From Candidatus Bathyarchaeota archaeon (GTDB lineage: Archaea > Thermoproteota > Bathyarchaeia > 40CM-2-53-6 > RBG-13-38-9), in NCBI GenBank assembly GCA_018396915.1, contig JAGTRD010000016.1, positions 457 through 39,750 of the forward strand: 39,294 bases of DNA. Reading direction: 5' to 3'. The position numbers were made by a program, and so were the translations under genes. Position 1 is the stretch's first letter; each line of letters begins with the position of its first letter. Of the stretch, positions 1 through 8,243 are shown piece by piece. The notes below the pieces were generated by a model that was given only the letters and a program-made list of their open reading frames with translations, was not told the DNA's origin and ran no database searches.

Positions 1-1206
1 AACGCCTCAACCATAGAAATCTCAGGAAGAGCAAACATGACCATCCTCAACTCAACCATAACAGGATTCAACACCCTGACATCAAGAGAGAACTCAACCC
101 TACATATTCATAATAGTAGACTACTCATACCCTACATCAATTGTTCATGTAGGGCCCTCACCTTAACCGGCGGAAACATGCCCAAGGGTGAGTTGAAGAT
201 CAATACCTCAACAGTGAGTTTGGAGAGGTTCAAGGCTGACAGGATCCATCTCGACGTCGGCAACTCCATATTGAAGAATATTCAGGCGAACAATCTCGCA
301 GCAAAATCTAGTGGAACCCTGCAGTTGAACTCCTCAAGAATAGGGAACTGCACATTGCAGTCAAATGTGAAGGTTGTCATAGCAGACTCGACATTCGACT
401 GGTTGAAATTCCTCTCATCAGGCGATGCGGTCAACGTGACAGTGTCTAAGGGGAGGGCTGGAGGCCCAATATACGCGGACACGAATGTTACCGTTCAGAG
501 ATACTGGTATCTCAGGGTCAATGTAACGGACCTGGCTGGAACCGGAATACCTGCGAAGATAGTTGTGGAAGACTATTTCGGCAAGACCGTCACCACCGGT
601 GAGGCGGATGCGAGGGGCCTGTACTCCAAGCCTATTCTGGCCGAGGTGGTAAACGGTTCAAAGACGATCTTTCTAGGAAACTTCAGGGTCAGGGCTGAAT
701 ACTTCAACTACACAACGAGAACCGTCCCAATAGTTCTGGATGGAAACAGATATGTTGAGCTCAGATTCATGGACAGTGTCCCCCTGGAGTCTGCGACGAA
801 ACTTGTGGTCTCGCCGGTCATTGTCAGGGTCGGAGACCCTGTGAGGGTGAGTGGCTGGGTCGACTCAAAAATGTCAGGTGAACATGTCGAGGTTATTGTC
901 ATCGGACCCAACAACACCAGGATCGACAGGGTCTACAGAACCATTGAGGGCGGATTCTTTGAAGGTGAGTTCAAACCTAATATCGATGGGAGATGGATAG
1001 TCTATGCGGACTGGATAAGCGGGCCACCCCAAGCCACAAACACTAGAAGCAGAGCATACACTGTCCTTGTTGAGCCTCGGCCACCCCTGATAATACTCAT
1101 CATCAGAGCCCTACCCATAGTCGTAGTAGTCATAGGGATCTGTGTTGCAGCCGCGTTCCTTCTGCTGAGTCGATTCAGAGAATCCAGGACTTTACAAATA
1201 CTCTAA
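1..1206 (+). CDS. Cell-surface beta-rich glycoprotein, C-terminally membrane-anchored (5' end missing)
   Basis: The frame is open from base 1, so the gene begins before the window; an internal ATG at 37 is not a convincing start. The first ~130 residues are short beta-like pseudo-repeats rich in Asn, Ser and Thr, as in right-handed beta-solenoid surface proteins. Two Ig-like or carboxypeptidase-regulatory-like beta domains follow (about residues 150-240 and 260-350 of the visible part). A single hydrophobic segment (LPIVVVVIGICVAAAFLLL) and a short basic tail end the protein. Many N-x-S/T sequons suggest N-glycosylation outside the cell. It converges with a glycosyltransferase pseudogene 30 bp downstream. 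The exact role (S-layer, adhesin, sensor) cannot be told. Confidence 0.7.
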   Translation, partial: NASTIEISGRANMTILNSTITGFNTLTSRENSTLHIHNSRLLIPYINCSCRALTLTGGNMPKGELKINTSTVSLERFKADRIHLDVGNSILKNIQANNLAAKSSGTLQLNSSRIGNCTLQSNVKVVIADSTFDWLKFLSSGDAVNVTVSKGRAGGPIYADTNVTVQRYWYLRVNVTDLAGTGIPAKIVVEDYFGKTVTTGEADARGLYSKPILAEVVNGSKTIFLGNFRVRAEYFNYTTRTVPIVLDGNRYVELRFMDSVPLESATKLVVSPVIVRVGDPVRVSGWVDSKMSGEHVEVIVIGPNNTRIDRVYRTIEGGFFEGEFKPNIDGRWIVYADWISGPPQATNTRSRAYTVLVEPRPPLIILIIRALPIVVVVIGICVAAAFLLLSRFRESRTLQIL

Positions 1207-1235
1207 GATTGGATGAAAAGCCGCTTTAGGGAAAT

Positions 1236-2458
1236 CTAAATTTTGATGTATGGTGGCAACTCAACGAAGATGGACCAGGAGGCTACGGCGGCAACATACA
1301 GGATCAGAGCCGCCTTGACCCAAAAACTACTCCCTGAGTCTCGATATAACCTGTCAAGCATGTATGCTAAGCAGATATATGCGAAAGGTAGGCCTGGTAA
1401 GAGGTACCAGATGAAAGTCTTACCTAAGGATGTTGAGGCTGCCAAGACTATGAATGCAAATGCTACGGGATTCGCCTCCCTGGCCTCCCTCAACATGTAG
1501 TGACCTGCCAGGATCGAGGCTGAGAATGAGAGGGGCCAAGTCAAGGGGTTGTATGCACTGATAATGCTCAATCCAACCTCAGGCCCGGACATGGCAATGC
1601 CATTGTTCGGATTCAAGCTCAGGGTTCTTATCTGGGTTGGGCCCTCTATCCCTGTGAGGAAGTTGAGCAGATTGTACAGGGGTGGTGGACTCCCCAATTC
1701 AAATCTCATCCGATGGTGATAGGCAACGATTCTATACTGGAGACTCACGAAATCCTGCACAGTATTTCCTGAGAGAAAGTAGACTATGTAGGTCGCCATA
1801 TATGTCAGAGCTGAGATGCCGACGTATAAAGGGTATAACTTCAACCTATCGAATCTCCCAATCAAAAAGTAATGGATCGGCGGCAAAACCAACAGGAAGA
1901 TAACGGTCCACTTACAAGACAATGCAAGACCAATGGCAACATATAGAAGGAGTGTAGTCCAACCGTTCCTGTAAGCAATAAGCAAGTAAATGGATAAGAC
2001 TGCAAAGAATGTTGCATATATCTCGAGCATGCTGCTCGAGGAGAAATCAATGTACAGCCTGTCCATAGCGAGAAGGAAAGGTGCAAGCAGAGATATTGTA
2101 AGACTTGAACCCTCCTCGAGATCAAGAATACGATGATCAAAGTCAGAATCGACAGGGTAAATCCGAGTAGAACCTGATTCATGGAAAGAACTTCAGAGAA
2201 CCCTATAATGTATTTGCCGAGTGGTGGATGCTCAAAATTTATAGTGTCAGGGCTGGCGCCATGCACATAGAACCAACCGGCCAGAGCATATAGCTTATCA
2301 TCTGAGAAGAAGCCACGACCCGAGAGAAAATCCTCATACTCCTTCAAAACGACTCCAGGTTGAAAACAACTATGAAAGACGTCTCTGCATCTAACAGTGA
2401 AGAATACAATTATCAAGACCAGAAGGAGCCAAACTTTTTTGTACAGTAACATACTCAA
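1236..2458 (-). pseudogene. PMT-family membrane glycosyltransferase, frameshifted
   Basis: Two overlapping minus-strand reading frames make one protein. The N-terminal piece starts at 2458 and carries the family-typical loop NFEHPPLGKYIIG after the first membrane segment. The C-terminal piece runs to 1236 and is a multi-pass membrane protein. Reading the second frame upstream of its first ATG gives RILDLEEGSSLTISLLAPF, which continues the first piece if the frame changes near 2110-2150. Past that point the first frame is Cys/Ser-rich nonsense. Restored length is about 408 residues. Known members of the PMT/GT39 superfamily move a sugar from a polyprenyl-phosphate carrier to proteins outside the membrane, which fits the neighbouring sequon-rich surface protein. 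A sequencing or assembly indel could also explain the break. Confidence 0.72.
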
Positions 2459-2706
2459 ACCCCCAGAGGTCTAAAACCCCCTGATGAGGGGCATAAGCTG
2501 CTCAAACCTGGCACCCGACTCCCAGATACATTCACAATCAACAGTCAGACGGTCTAATACAGATTTAAGCCTCACGCCTTGTAAGTCTGTTCAACCCTCT
2601 CTCGCAACTGTAGATCTCTTCTCTCCTTTTTTTGCCTTGGACCAAAATATACGTGCAATCACCCCGTACTAATGAACTCTACAAGATACGGTGTAAGAGC
2701 CTATAC

Positions 2707-3031
2707 TTAATGACATGACAACCTACGAAAGATAATTAACTCAAGACATTTTGAACTATCGAAATCGAGCTTTACCTTATTCATCAACACCGATGCAGCC
2801 ACCTCTTCTTCTACACGGGTTTCATGAACATCGAGGCCTAACAAATTTTGAACATTTCTCAGAAAAGTAAGGATCGACATAGATTCGTTGAGGGTAGTCT
2901 CGATTGCGTGAACCGTAAACTTTGATATTACAGCTTTGAGATCCCGCTAGAGATTTTCCACAGAAACTTTCCACACTCATCTGCCTTCTGCCCGAGAAAT
3001 AATTCAAGATGTTCGTGTCGACTAGAAGCAT
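2707..3031 (-). pseudogene. Decayed VapC-type PIN toxin
   Basis: The minus strand from ATG 3031 begins MLLVDTNILNYFSGRR, the typical PIN-domain start with the first catalytic Asp, and then becomes meaningless. A second frame picks up at about 2925 with a PIN-like tail: a VISKFTVHAIE segment, then FLRNVQNLLGLDVHETRV, an EEEVAAS block and LDFDSS, which holds the late acidic residues of PIN nucleases. At least one frameshift, probably with other lesions, separates the two halves, and the end near 2707 is ragged. The start codon directly abuts the stop of the antitoxin remnant, as in intact vapBC operons. Non-functional as written. Confidence 0.6.
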
Positions 3032-3263
3032 TCAATCAATCTTCTTCCATATTCCATGTTGCAATCCCGCAGACGTCAACTCAGATTTCATGCAGCCTTT
3101 CAATGCTTCCCAGTAGGCTTCACCTGAATTCACTTAATGCTTCAACGCATCTTCAAGCGCAGCTTTCACTGAGCCCTTCTTATACCCATAAATTTCCATT
3201 GCGCGCTTTCTAAATTTCTTTGCCAAAGCCTTCTGAAACCTCATCCTTAATAGTTTCTACCAT
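3032..3263 (-). pseudogene. Decayed VapB-type antitoxin
   Basis: The minus strand from ATG 3263 starts MVETIKDEVSE, then shifts frame into ALAKKFRKRAMEIYGYKKG, the conserved basic helix and GYKKG turn of an archaeal VapB family. A stop codon (TAA, 3134-3136) interrupts the frame after EDALKH. The reading then resumes in frame with VNSGEAYWEALKGCMK and a LQHGIWKKID end, matching the family's Trp/Leu-rich tail, and stops at 3032, next to the toxin remnant. One frameshift and one nonsense codon, together with the broken vapC, show that the whole operon is dead. Confidence 0.6.
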
Positions 3264-3521
3264 GAGCACATATGGTAAATAAGCTCTTTATGAATCTCAC
3301 CGCTGACACTTTTCACAGCAAAAAGAATATGATGTCAAAATTATGTTTATTCAAAGTTTCGGTCAAGGTCTCTAAGCCACCTTTGAACAGGTCCAATCTA
3401 AACATTCAAGAGGCTGAGAGATGCACATTCATAGCTTGCTTATCGCTAATAAATTGTTTAGAATCCTTACACCAACCGGAAAGTGTGTAAACTTATAAGA
3501 GAATAATTTCATGCTTTCTAC

Positions 3522-4055
3522 TTGGTGCCTGTGTTGGCTGAGAAGATTCCTGGATGGATTGAAAGGCTCCTTCTGCCTAGGCTCAGCTCGATTGAGGGGG
3601 AGTTGAAGTCCATTAATACTAGGATAGATAGCCTCCAGAACGAGTTGCAGTCAAGGACTACGAGTCTCGAGAAAGAGATCGCCTCCCTCAGGAGCGAGAT
3701 ATATTCAAGGATCGGGGGGCTAGAGAAGGATTTGCAGTCAAGGATTGGGAGTTTAGAGAAGGAGATGCAATCAAGGCTTGGGGGTCTAGAGAAGGAGTTA
3801 CAGTCTAGAACTACGAGTTTAGAGAAGGAGTTATCCTCCCTCAGAAATGAGATGCAGACAAGAATCGGGAGTTTGGAGAAGGAGTTGCAGTCTGGAACTG
3901 CAAGTTTGGAGAAGGAGATATCTTCACTTAAGGGTGAGATGAATGCTAGATTCGACTCTCTAGAGACCAAGGTTACCCTGATTGAGGATGTGACCAGGCT
4001 GAAGATGGAGGTGAAGGCCCTAACAGAAAAGATAGCTGCGATAGCAACTTCCTAG
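3522..4055 (+). CDS. Hendecad/heptad-repeat coiled-coil protein
   Basis: Starts at TTG 3522 (or GTG 3525). A short N-terminal stretch with an amphipathic segment (IPGWIERLLLP) precedes a long coiled coil. Residues 31-150 parse exactly into repeat units of 11, 11, 7, 11, 11, 11, 11, 7, 11, 11, 7 and 11 residues. The 11-mer consensus is (L/M)QSR(I/T)(G/T)SLEKE and the 7-mer consensus is (I/L)SSL+xE. The C-terminal 25 residues are a further helix. There are no membrane segments and no catalytic motif. The DNA repeats as degenerate 33-bp units, so the gene has grown by duplication and may vary in length. Function unknown; a structural or tethering rod is likely. It stands alone between a dead TA pair and the DUF296 gene. 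Confidence 0.75.
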   Translation: MVPVLAEKIPGWIERLLLPRLSSIEGELKSINTRIDSLQNELQSRTTSLEKEIASLRSEIYSRIGGLEKDLQSRIGSLEKEMQSRLGGLEKELQSRTTSLEKELSSLRNEMQTRIGSLEKELQSGTASLEKEISSLKGEMNARFDSLETKVTLIEDVTRLKMEVKALTEKIAAIATS

Positions 4056-4319
4056 CACCAGCCCAGACCAACAGCCAGCGGAATATAAGATTTCAGATCT
4101 GTTATAAACTAATATTCTTAATAGTGAAAACTCGATCTTCACAGGCTGGAGCATCCAGTAAGGCTCCAAAGAATACTTCTCTAAACACTCAAGTATATCT
4201 CACCACACAAAGCCTTTTTCCCTACGGTTTCTGATAGTCTATGAAATCTTCCAGGTCAAGGGCCCTTCTCCGATAAAGTTAAAGACCTATCATGACTGTA
4301 TAGGATGTTGGTGGAATAT

Positions 4320-4835
4320 ATGAGCGAGGTTCGTTTCGCCTCTGGTGAGGGGCAGATAGGGAGAATAGTAGTGGCTCGACTCCTCCCAGGAACAGACCTG
4401 ATGGAGGGTTTGAACAAGATATGCGACCAGTACAACATAAACAACGGTGTGATCGTGGACTGCATAGGTAGCCTGCGGAAGGCCGTATTCAAATTTCTGA
4501 TACCGAACCCCAAACTGAAGCTCGGATCAGGATACGGTGAACCTTATGTCCTCGACGGTCCAATAGAGTTTCTGGGTGGACAAGGAATAATAACACAGGG
4601 TGAGGATGGTAAAAGGAAGATACATCTACATGGACTCGTGAACAGAACGAGTGTCGAGGAAGGTAAGGCCAAACCCGACTATGTGCTGGGCGGAGACTTC
4701 GGTGTACCACCAGGCTCAAACCTAGTGCTTGCGACGATGGATATCACAATAATAGAGGTTAAGGGACTCAACATAATCAGGAAATATGACACGGAGACAG
4801 AGATAGCTACTAGACTGGACTTCGAGAAGGCCTAA
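4320..4835 (+). CDS. DUF296 / PCC-domain protein
   Basis: 171 residues, essentially a single PCC (plants and prokaryotes conserved, DUF296) domain. Visible features are the start FASGEGQIGRIVVARLLPGTD, the core helix and strand (CDQYNINNGVIVDCIGSLRKA) and the HLHG motif, whose histidines bind a metal in known prokaryotic members. In prokaryotes this domain stands alone, without the AT-hook of plant homologues, and its biochemical role is unsettled. ATG 4320 is preferred over ATG 4305 because a GGTGGA ribosome-binding site lies 5 nt before it. The gene is monocistronic, with a C-rich stretch and T-run just after the stop. Confidence 0.85.
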   Translation: MSEVRFASGEGQIGRIVVARLLPGTDLMEGLNKICDQYNINNGVIVDCIGSLRKAVFKFLIPNPKLKLGSGYGEPYVLDGPIEFLGGQGIITQGEDGKRKIHLHGLVNRTSVEEGKAKPDYVLGGDFGVPPGSNLVLATMDITIIEVKGLNIIRKYDTETEIATRLDFEKA

Positions 4836-4840
4836 GCCCT

Positions 4841-4857
4841 TCCCCCCATTTTTTATA
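4841..4857 (+). terminator. Pyrimidine/T-run terminator after the DUF296 gene
   Basis: Six Cs, then A, then six Ts begin a few bases after the stop codon at 4835. An oligo-T run without a hairpin is the usual archaeal termination signal. It separates the DUF296 gene from the methyl-transfer cluster. Confidence 0.4.
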
Positions 4858-4931
4858 ACTTTCATCACCATAAGAACATATACAGAATTATTGAAAATGT
4901 TCCTCCAAAATCTTTCTGAAGGAGAGTATAT

Positions 4932-5594
4932 TTGAGTCAGACCGATATGGCGCTTGAGAATCTACGTAAACAGATTATTGAACTCAATGTTGAAGAGTCT
5001 CGAAAAGCTGCAAGGGAAGCTGTAGGATCCGGAGTACCTGTCGAGTCCATCCTCAACAAGGGTGTTGGCCTCGCGTTGGAAGAGGTTAGCAGAAGATACG
5101 ATAGAGGAGAGTATTTTCTGAGTGAACTTGTTATGGCCGGTGAAGTCGTTAATGAAGTCTTATCGGAGGTTCTGCCCCTCATAAGAAAGGGTGAAGACGA
5201 AACGGCATCCATTGAGAAAGGGACAGTGGTTATAGGGACTGTTCATGGTGACTTACATGACATTGGAAAGAACATAGTATCTACATTCATGTCTGCTTTG
5301 GGGTTGAGGGTGATAGATCTTGGGGTGGATGTTCCTCCTGAACGGTTTATAGAGGAGGTTAAGAGGAGCAGGGCTCAGGTAATGGGTTTATCATGCCTGT
5401 TGACCACAACCCTTCCAGCGATGAAGAGGACGATAGAGGCTCTGCAAGAGTCTGGTTTGCGTCCAGCTGTTAAGGTGATAGTTGGGGGGAGGCCGGTCAC
5501 AGAGACGCTGGCCAAAGAGTTGGGTGCTGACGCCTACGGACACGATGCACCTGACGGTGCAAGGAAAGCTTTGAGGCTCATAGGGAGAGAGTAG
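4932..5594 (+). CDS. Corrinoid (methyl-B12) protein of a methyltransferase system, copy 1
   Basis: 220-residue two-domain corrinoid carrier of the MtmC/MtbC/MttC/MtgC type. Residues ~5-90 form the helical cap domain (B12-binding_2 fold, with EEVSRRYDRGEYFLSELVMAGE). Residues ~95-220 form the Rossmann B12-binding domain with the base-off/His-on signature D107-L-H109-D-I-G112. The second nucleotide-loop motif (GLSCLLTTT) and the GGRPV glycine motif are also present. The protein carries a methyl group on cobalt between a substrate-specific methyltransferase and an acceptor enzyme. TTG 4932 is chosen because a GGAG site lies 7 nt upstream; ATG 4947 is an alternative. It is 15 bp upstream of the UroD-like gene and is similar to, but clearly diverged from, the second corrinoid protein at 8244. 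Confidence 0.9.
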   Translation: MSQTDMALENLRKQIIELNVEESRKAAREAVGSGVPVESILNKGVGLALEEVSRRYDRGEYFLSELVMAGEVVNEVLSEVLPLIRKGEDETASIEKGTVVIGTVHGDLHDIGKNIVSTFMSALGLRVIDLGVDVPPERFIEEVKRSRAQVMGLSCLLTTTLPAMKRTIEALQESGLRPAVKVIVGGRPVTETLAKELGADAYGHDAPDGARKALRLIGRE

Positions 5595-5609
5595 GCTGTG
5601 TGAAACATT

Positions 5610-6650
5610 ATGGTCAGCCAAGAATTTGCACAGATAAATAGAGAGAGAATGTTAAGAGCCATAGATCATGAGGAGCCTGACCGACCACCTGTTGCATTGA
5701 TGGTGAACGCGCCCTTCTTCTCAAGTTACGCCAACATCCCAGTGAAGGAGTATTATACAGATCCCAGGAAGATGTTGAGGGCCCAGCTGACTGTGAGGGA
5801 GAGGTTCTACAACCTCACGCCAATATGGGCTGATGGCGGTGTAGCTGTTGAGCCTTCAGCATTGGGCGGGGAGATTTACTGGGATACAGCCGGAAATCCC
5901 CAGGTGAAACCTTTCATCAAAGACCTTGAAGATATAGATAGGCTCGAGACTCCCGATCCTTCAAGTGACGGCTGGATGCCTAAACAACTCGAAACATACA
6001 GGTACATGATCGAAAACGTTGGGAAAGATGTTAAAGTCGATTTCGGCTATCTAGTCATCGGCCCCACAACGATCGCAGGCATGATCAGGGGTATGAGCAA
6101 ATTCTTGATAGACCTCTTCAAACATCCAGAAGCCGCCCGTAAACTCTTGAGAGTATGCACAGATACCGCGAAGGTATGGGTGAGGGCCCAAGAGGAGGTT
6201 GTGGGTGAGACAGACTATGGAGTATTCATCGCAGACGACGCGGCCTCATTCTTAACTCCAAAACAGTTTGAGGATTTCATTGCGCCATTATACAGGGAGA
6301 TATATGAGGTCTTTCCAAATTGTAGGCGGTGGTACCATAACGATATGAAGTCGACACATATACTGAAGCAACTGGCAGATTCTGGTGTCGAGGTATTCCA
6401 CATAGCCTACGATGTTGATCTCCCAGCGGCAAAAGAGATCGTTGGGGAGAGGATCTGTTTCGTCGGGAATATTCCTCCTCTTGAAGTTCTCAAGGAGGGC
6501 AATTTACATACAGTCAGGGAGGCTTGCGCGACCCTTATTCGAAATATGGCCGAAGGTGGAGGATTTATACTCTCGACGGGCGGATTCATAAACGCTGGGA
6601 CCCCTGCGGAGAACATTGATGCGATGATCGAATCTGTGGAGTCACCATAG
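5610..6650 (+). CDS. UroD-fold methylcobamide methyltransferase-like protein lacking the usual zinc cysteines
   Basis: 346 residues of the uroporphyrinogen decarboxylase superfamily, which includes the CoM methyltransferases MtaA and MtbA and substrate enzymes such as CmuA and MtvB. The N-terminus (NRERMLRAIDHEEPDRPPVA) is classic for the non-heme branch, and the gene sits between a corrinoid protein and an MttB homologue. MtaA/MtbA bind the zinc that activates coenzyme M through a His-x-Cys pair and a later Cys. Here the corresponding sites read H243-N-D245 and LSTGGFINAGTP (321-332), so both cysteines are missing. By inference it is not a standard CoM methyltransferase: it may use another acceptor or act on a methylated substrate. 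True heme UroD is unlikely from context. Confidence 0.85.
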   Translation: MVSQEFAQINRERMLRAIDHEEPDRPPVALMVNAPFFSSYANIPVKEYYTDPRKMLRAQLTVRERFYNLTPIWADGGVAVEPSALGGEIYWDTAGNPQVKPFIKDLEDIDRLETPDPSSDGWMPKQLETYRYMIENVGKDVKVDFGYLVIGPTTIAGMIRGMSKFLIDLFKHPEAARKLLRVCTDTAKVWVRAQEEVVGETDYGVFIADDAASFLTPKQFEDFIAPLYREIYEVFPNCRRWYHNDMKSTHILKQLADSGVEVFHIAYDVDLPAAKEIVGERICFVGNIPPLEVLKEGNLHTVREACATLIRNMAEGGGFILSTGGFINAGTPAENIDAMIESVESP

Positions 6651-6694
6651 AAACTTCAATTTCAAGACACAAAATGCGTCAAACATTAGAGTTG

Positions 6695-6714
6695 GAAACA
6701 TGTAAATATGTTTC
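6695..6714 (+). other. Perfect 7-bp hairpin in the gap before the mttB homologue
   Basis: GAAACAT (6695-6701) and ATGTTTC (6708-6714) are exact inverted repeats around a 6-nt loop. It lies about 45 bp after the UroD-like stop and upstream of the TATA-like sequences for the next gene. It could be a processing or termination structure, or an operator. Confidence 0.4.
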
Positions 6715-6754
6715 AGCGTGAGGAAGTTTTGAAATCATTACTTCGAATTATGAA

Positions 6755-6790
6755 ATGAAATATTAAATACGGATCGACGTTAAATATATT
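6755..6790 (+). promoter_or_regulatory. AT-rich promoter region of the mttB homologue
   Basis: Two TATA-like stretches lie here, AAATATTAAATA (about 6757-6768) and TTAAATATATT (about 6780-6790), 13-46 bp before the ATG at 6803. The upstream box would give a start of transcription about 10 bp before the ATG, that is, a nearly leaderless mRNA. It suggests the mttB/second-corrinoid pair can be transcribed independently of the first half of the cluster. Confidence 0.45.
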
Positions 6791-6802
6791 GAATGACAGA
6801 TC

Positions 6803-8233
6803 ATGAAGCCTATTCTTGAATTTCTCTCAAGTGACGAGGTGTATATGATACATCAGGCTTCTCTTGAGATTCTTGAGAGGGTGGGTGTAAAGTTTGAGAG
6901 TAAGGAGGCCCAGCAGACTCTCAAGAGTGTAGGGGTTGACGTCGATGGGGATGGTGTTGCAAGGTTCCATCCAGATACTGTTGAAGAGTATGTTAAGAAG
7001 GCACCTAGATCGGTTGTCTTGAGAGCTAGAGATCCCAAACAGGATGTATACCTCAGAGACGGTCGTGTCGTCTTCTCTTCTGGAACAGGAATGTATGTTG
7101 TGGAGGGTAAATCTGCTAGAAAGTCAACATATCAGGACTGTTGTAACTGGGCGAGACTATGCGACGCAATAAAGAATGTTGATTTCTCAGCTGAGATACA
7201 TTCTACAGACGTCCCGCTGGAACTCACCGACAGATACAATTTCAAAGCTATGGCTACGAATACAACGAAGCCATTCATTGGAAGCTCACTCTCAAGGGCT
7301 GGTGTCCTCGATGAGATAGAGATGGCTGCAGCTATAGCTGGCGGGAAGGAGGAGTTGAGGAAGAGATCGCAGTGGTGGACTGCATACTGCGCCATCAGCC
7401 CCCTAACATGGAGCGAGAACGCATGCACAGTCTTCAAGGAGACCGCGCCATACAATATCCCAGTCTTCGTTGAGGGCGAGTCGGTCATAGGTGGGACATC
7501 ACCTGTGACTGTTGTTGCAACCCTGGCTCAGACCAACGCCGAAGCCCTAAGCGGAATAGTCTACAACCAGATCCTGAAGAAGGGAAGGCCGTGCGTGTTC
7601 AACATAGGTTTCAGCCACCCGATGGATATGAAGACATGCCTCGCACTACACGGCAACATCGTCGCTGGAATAGTAGGCGCTGGTGGAGCACAGATCGCGA
7701 GATTCTACGGTTTACCTTCCGCATCATGGATGGCTACCGACTCCAAAATCTCAGATGCCCAGTGCGGTTACGAGAAGGCTCTGACAGGCATTATTCCAGC
7801 ATTGGCAAGGGCAAACATCATATGGGGTATGGGCCAAGCCGAGTTCACATACGCCGTAGACTTCGAGAAACTGGTTATAGACGACGAGATCGTAACTCAG
7901 ATGAAGAGGGCCCTCGACGGAATAGAAGTCAACGAGGAGACTTTATGTTTAGAAGCGATTGAAAGAGTAGGTATCGGAGGAAGCTTCCTAACATCCAAAG
8001 CAAAAGATACTTTCAAGCATATCCAGAAAGAGACTACTGAACTCACCGTAGGTGACAGGAACACTAGGGAGAAGTGGCTGGCCTCAGGAGGAAGAAGCAT
8101 AAGTGAAAAAGCTAGAGAGAAGGTGGAGGAGATCCTTGAAACACATGAACCTGAACCGCTGGACAGAGACATTGTTAAGAGGCTGGACGAGATCATAGAG
8201 AATGCTAAGAGAAATCTAGCGAAGAAATCATAG
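6803..8233 (+). CDS. MttB-superfamily (trimethylamine methyltransferase-like) protein, non-pyrrolysine type
   Basis: 476 residues spanning the whole COG5598/MttB family. The start is typical (LEFLSSDEVYMIHQASLEIL then VGVKFESKEA), and the TIM-barrel landmarks SGTGMYVV, ISPLTW and ATDSKISDAQCGYEKA are visible. The reading frame has no internal TAG, so this is the pyrrolysine-lacking branch. Characterised members such as MtgB (glycine betaine), MtpB (proline betaine) and MtcB (carnitine) move a methyl group from a quaternary amine to a partner corrinoid protein. The substrate here cannot be read from sequence. The partner is probably the corrinoid protein that starts 11 bp downstream. TATA-like boxes precede the gene. 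Confidence 0.92.
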   Translation: MKPILEFLSSDEVYMIHQASLEILERVGVKFESKEAQQTLKSVGVDVDGDGVARFHPDTVEEYVKKAPRSVVLRARDPKQDVYLRDGRVVFSSGTGMYVVEGKSARKSTYQDCCNWARLCDAIKNVDFSAEIHSTDVPLELTDRYNFKAMATNTTKPFIGSSLSRAGVLDEIEMAAAIAGGKEELRKRSQWWTAYCAISPLTWSENACTVFKETAPYNIPVFVEGESVIGGTSPVTVVATLAQTNAEALSGIVYNQILKKGRPCVFNIGFSHPMDMKTCLALHGNIVAGIVGAGGAQIARFYGLPSASWMATDSKISDAQCGYEKALTGIIPALARANIIWGMGQAEFTYAVDFEKLVIDDEIVTQMKRALDGIEVNEETLCLEAIERVGIGGSFLTSKAKDTFKHIQKETTELTVGDRNTREKWLASGGRSISEKAREKVEEILETHEPEPLDRDIVKRLDEIIENAKRNLAKKS

Positions 8234-8243
8234 AGATGACGAG

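Noticed and set aside
1243-1500. 85-codon plus-strand open frame within the glycosyltransferase pseudogene
   Set aside because: Antisense to recognisable membrane-protein coding sequence.
3272-3490. 72-codon plus-strand open frame before the coiled-coil gene
   Set aside because: No ribosome-binding site, no domain, and residue composition typical of non-coding AT-rich DNA.
3522-4055. CRISPR-like array suggested by the regular 33-bp units
   Set aside because: Units are contiguous coding repeats without spacers and translate into a coiled coil.
7591-7962. 123-codon open frame in another frame of the MttB homologue
   Set aside because: Arg-rich out-of-frame shadow of a complete family gene.
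6803-8233. Possible pyrrolysine (TAG read-through) in the MttB homologue
   Set aside because: The whole family length is open without any in-frame TAG, so it belongs to the non-pyrrolysine branch.
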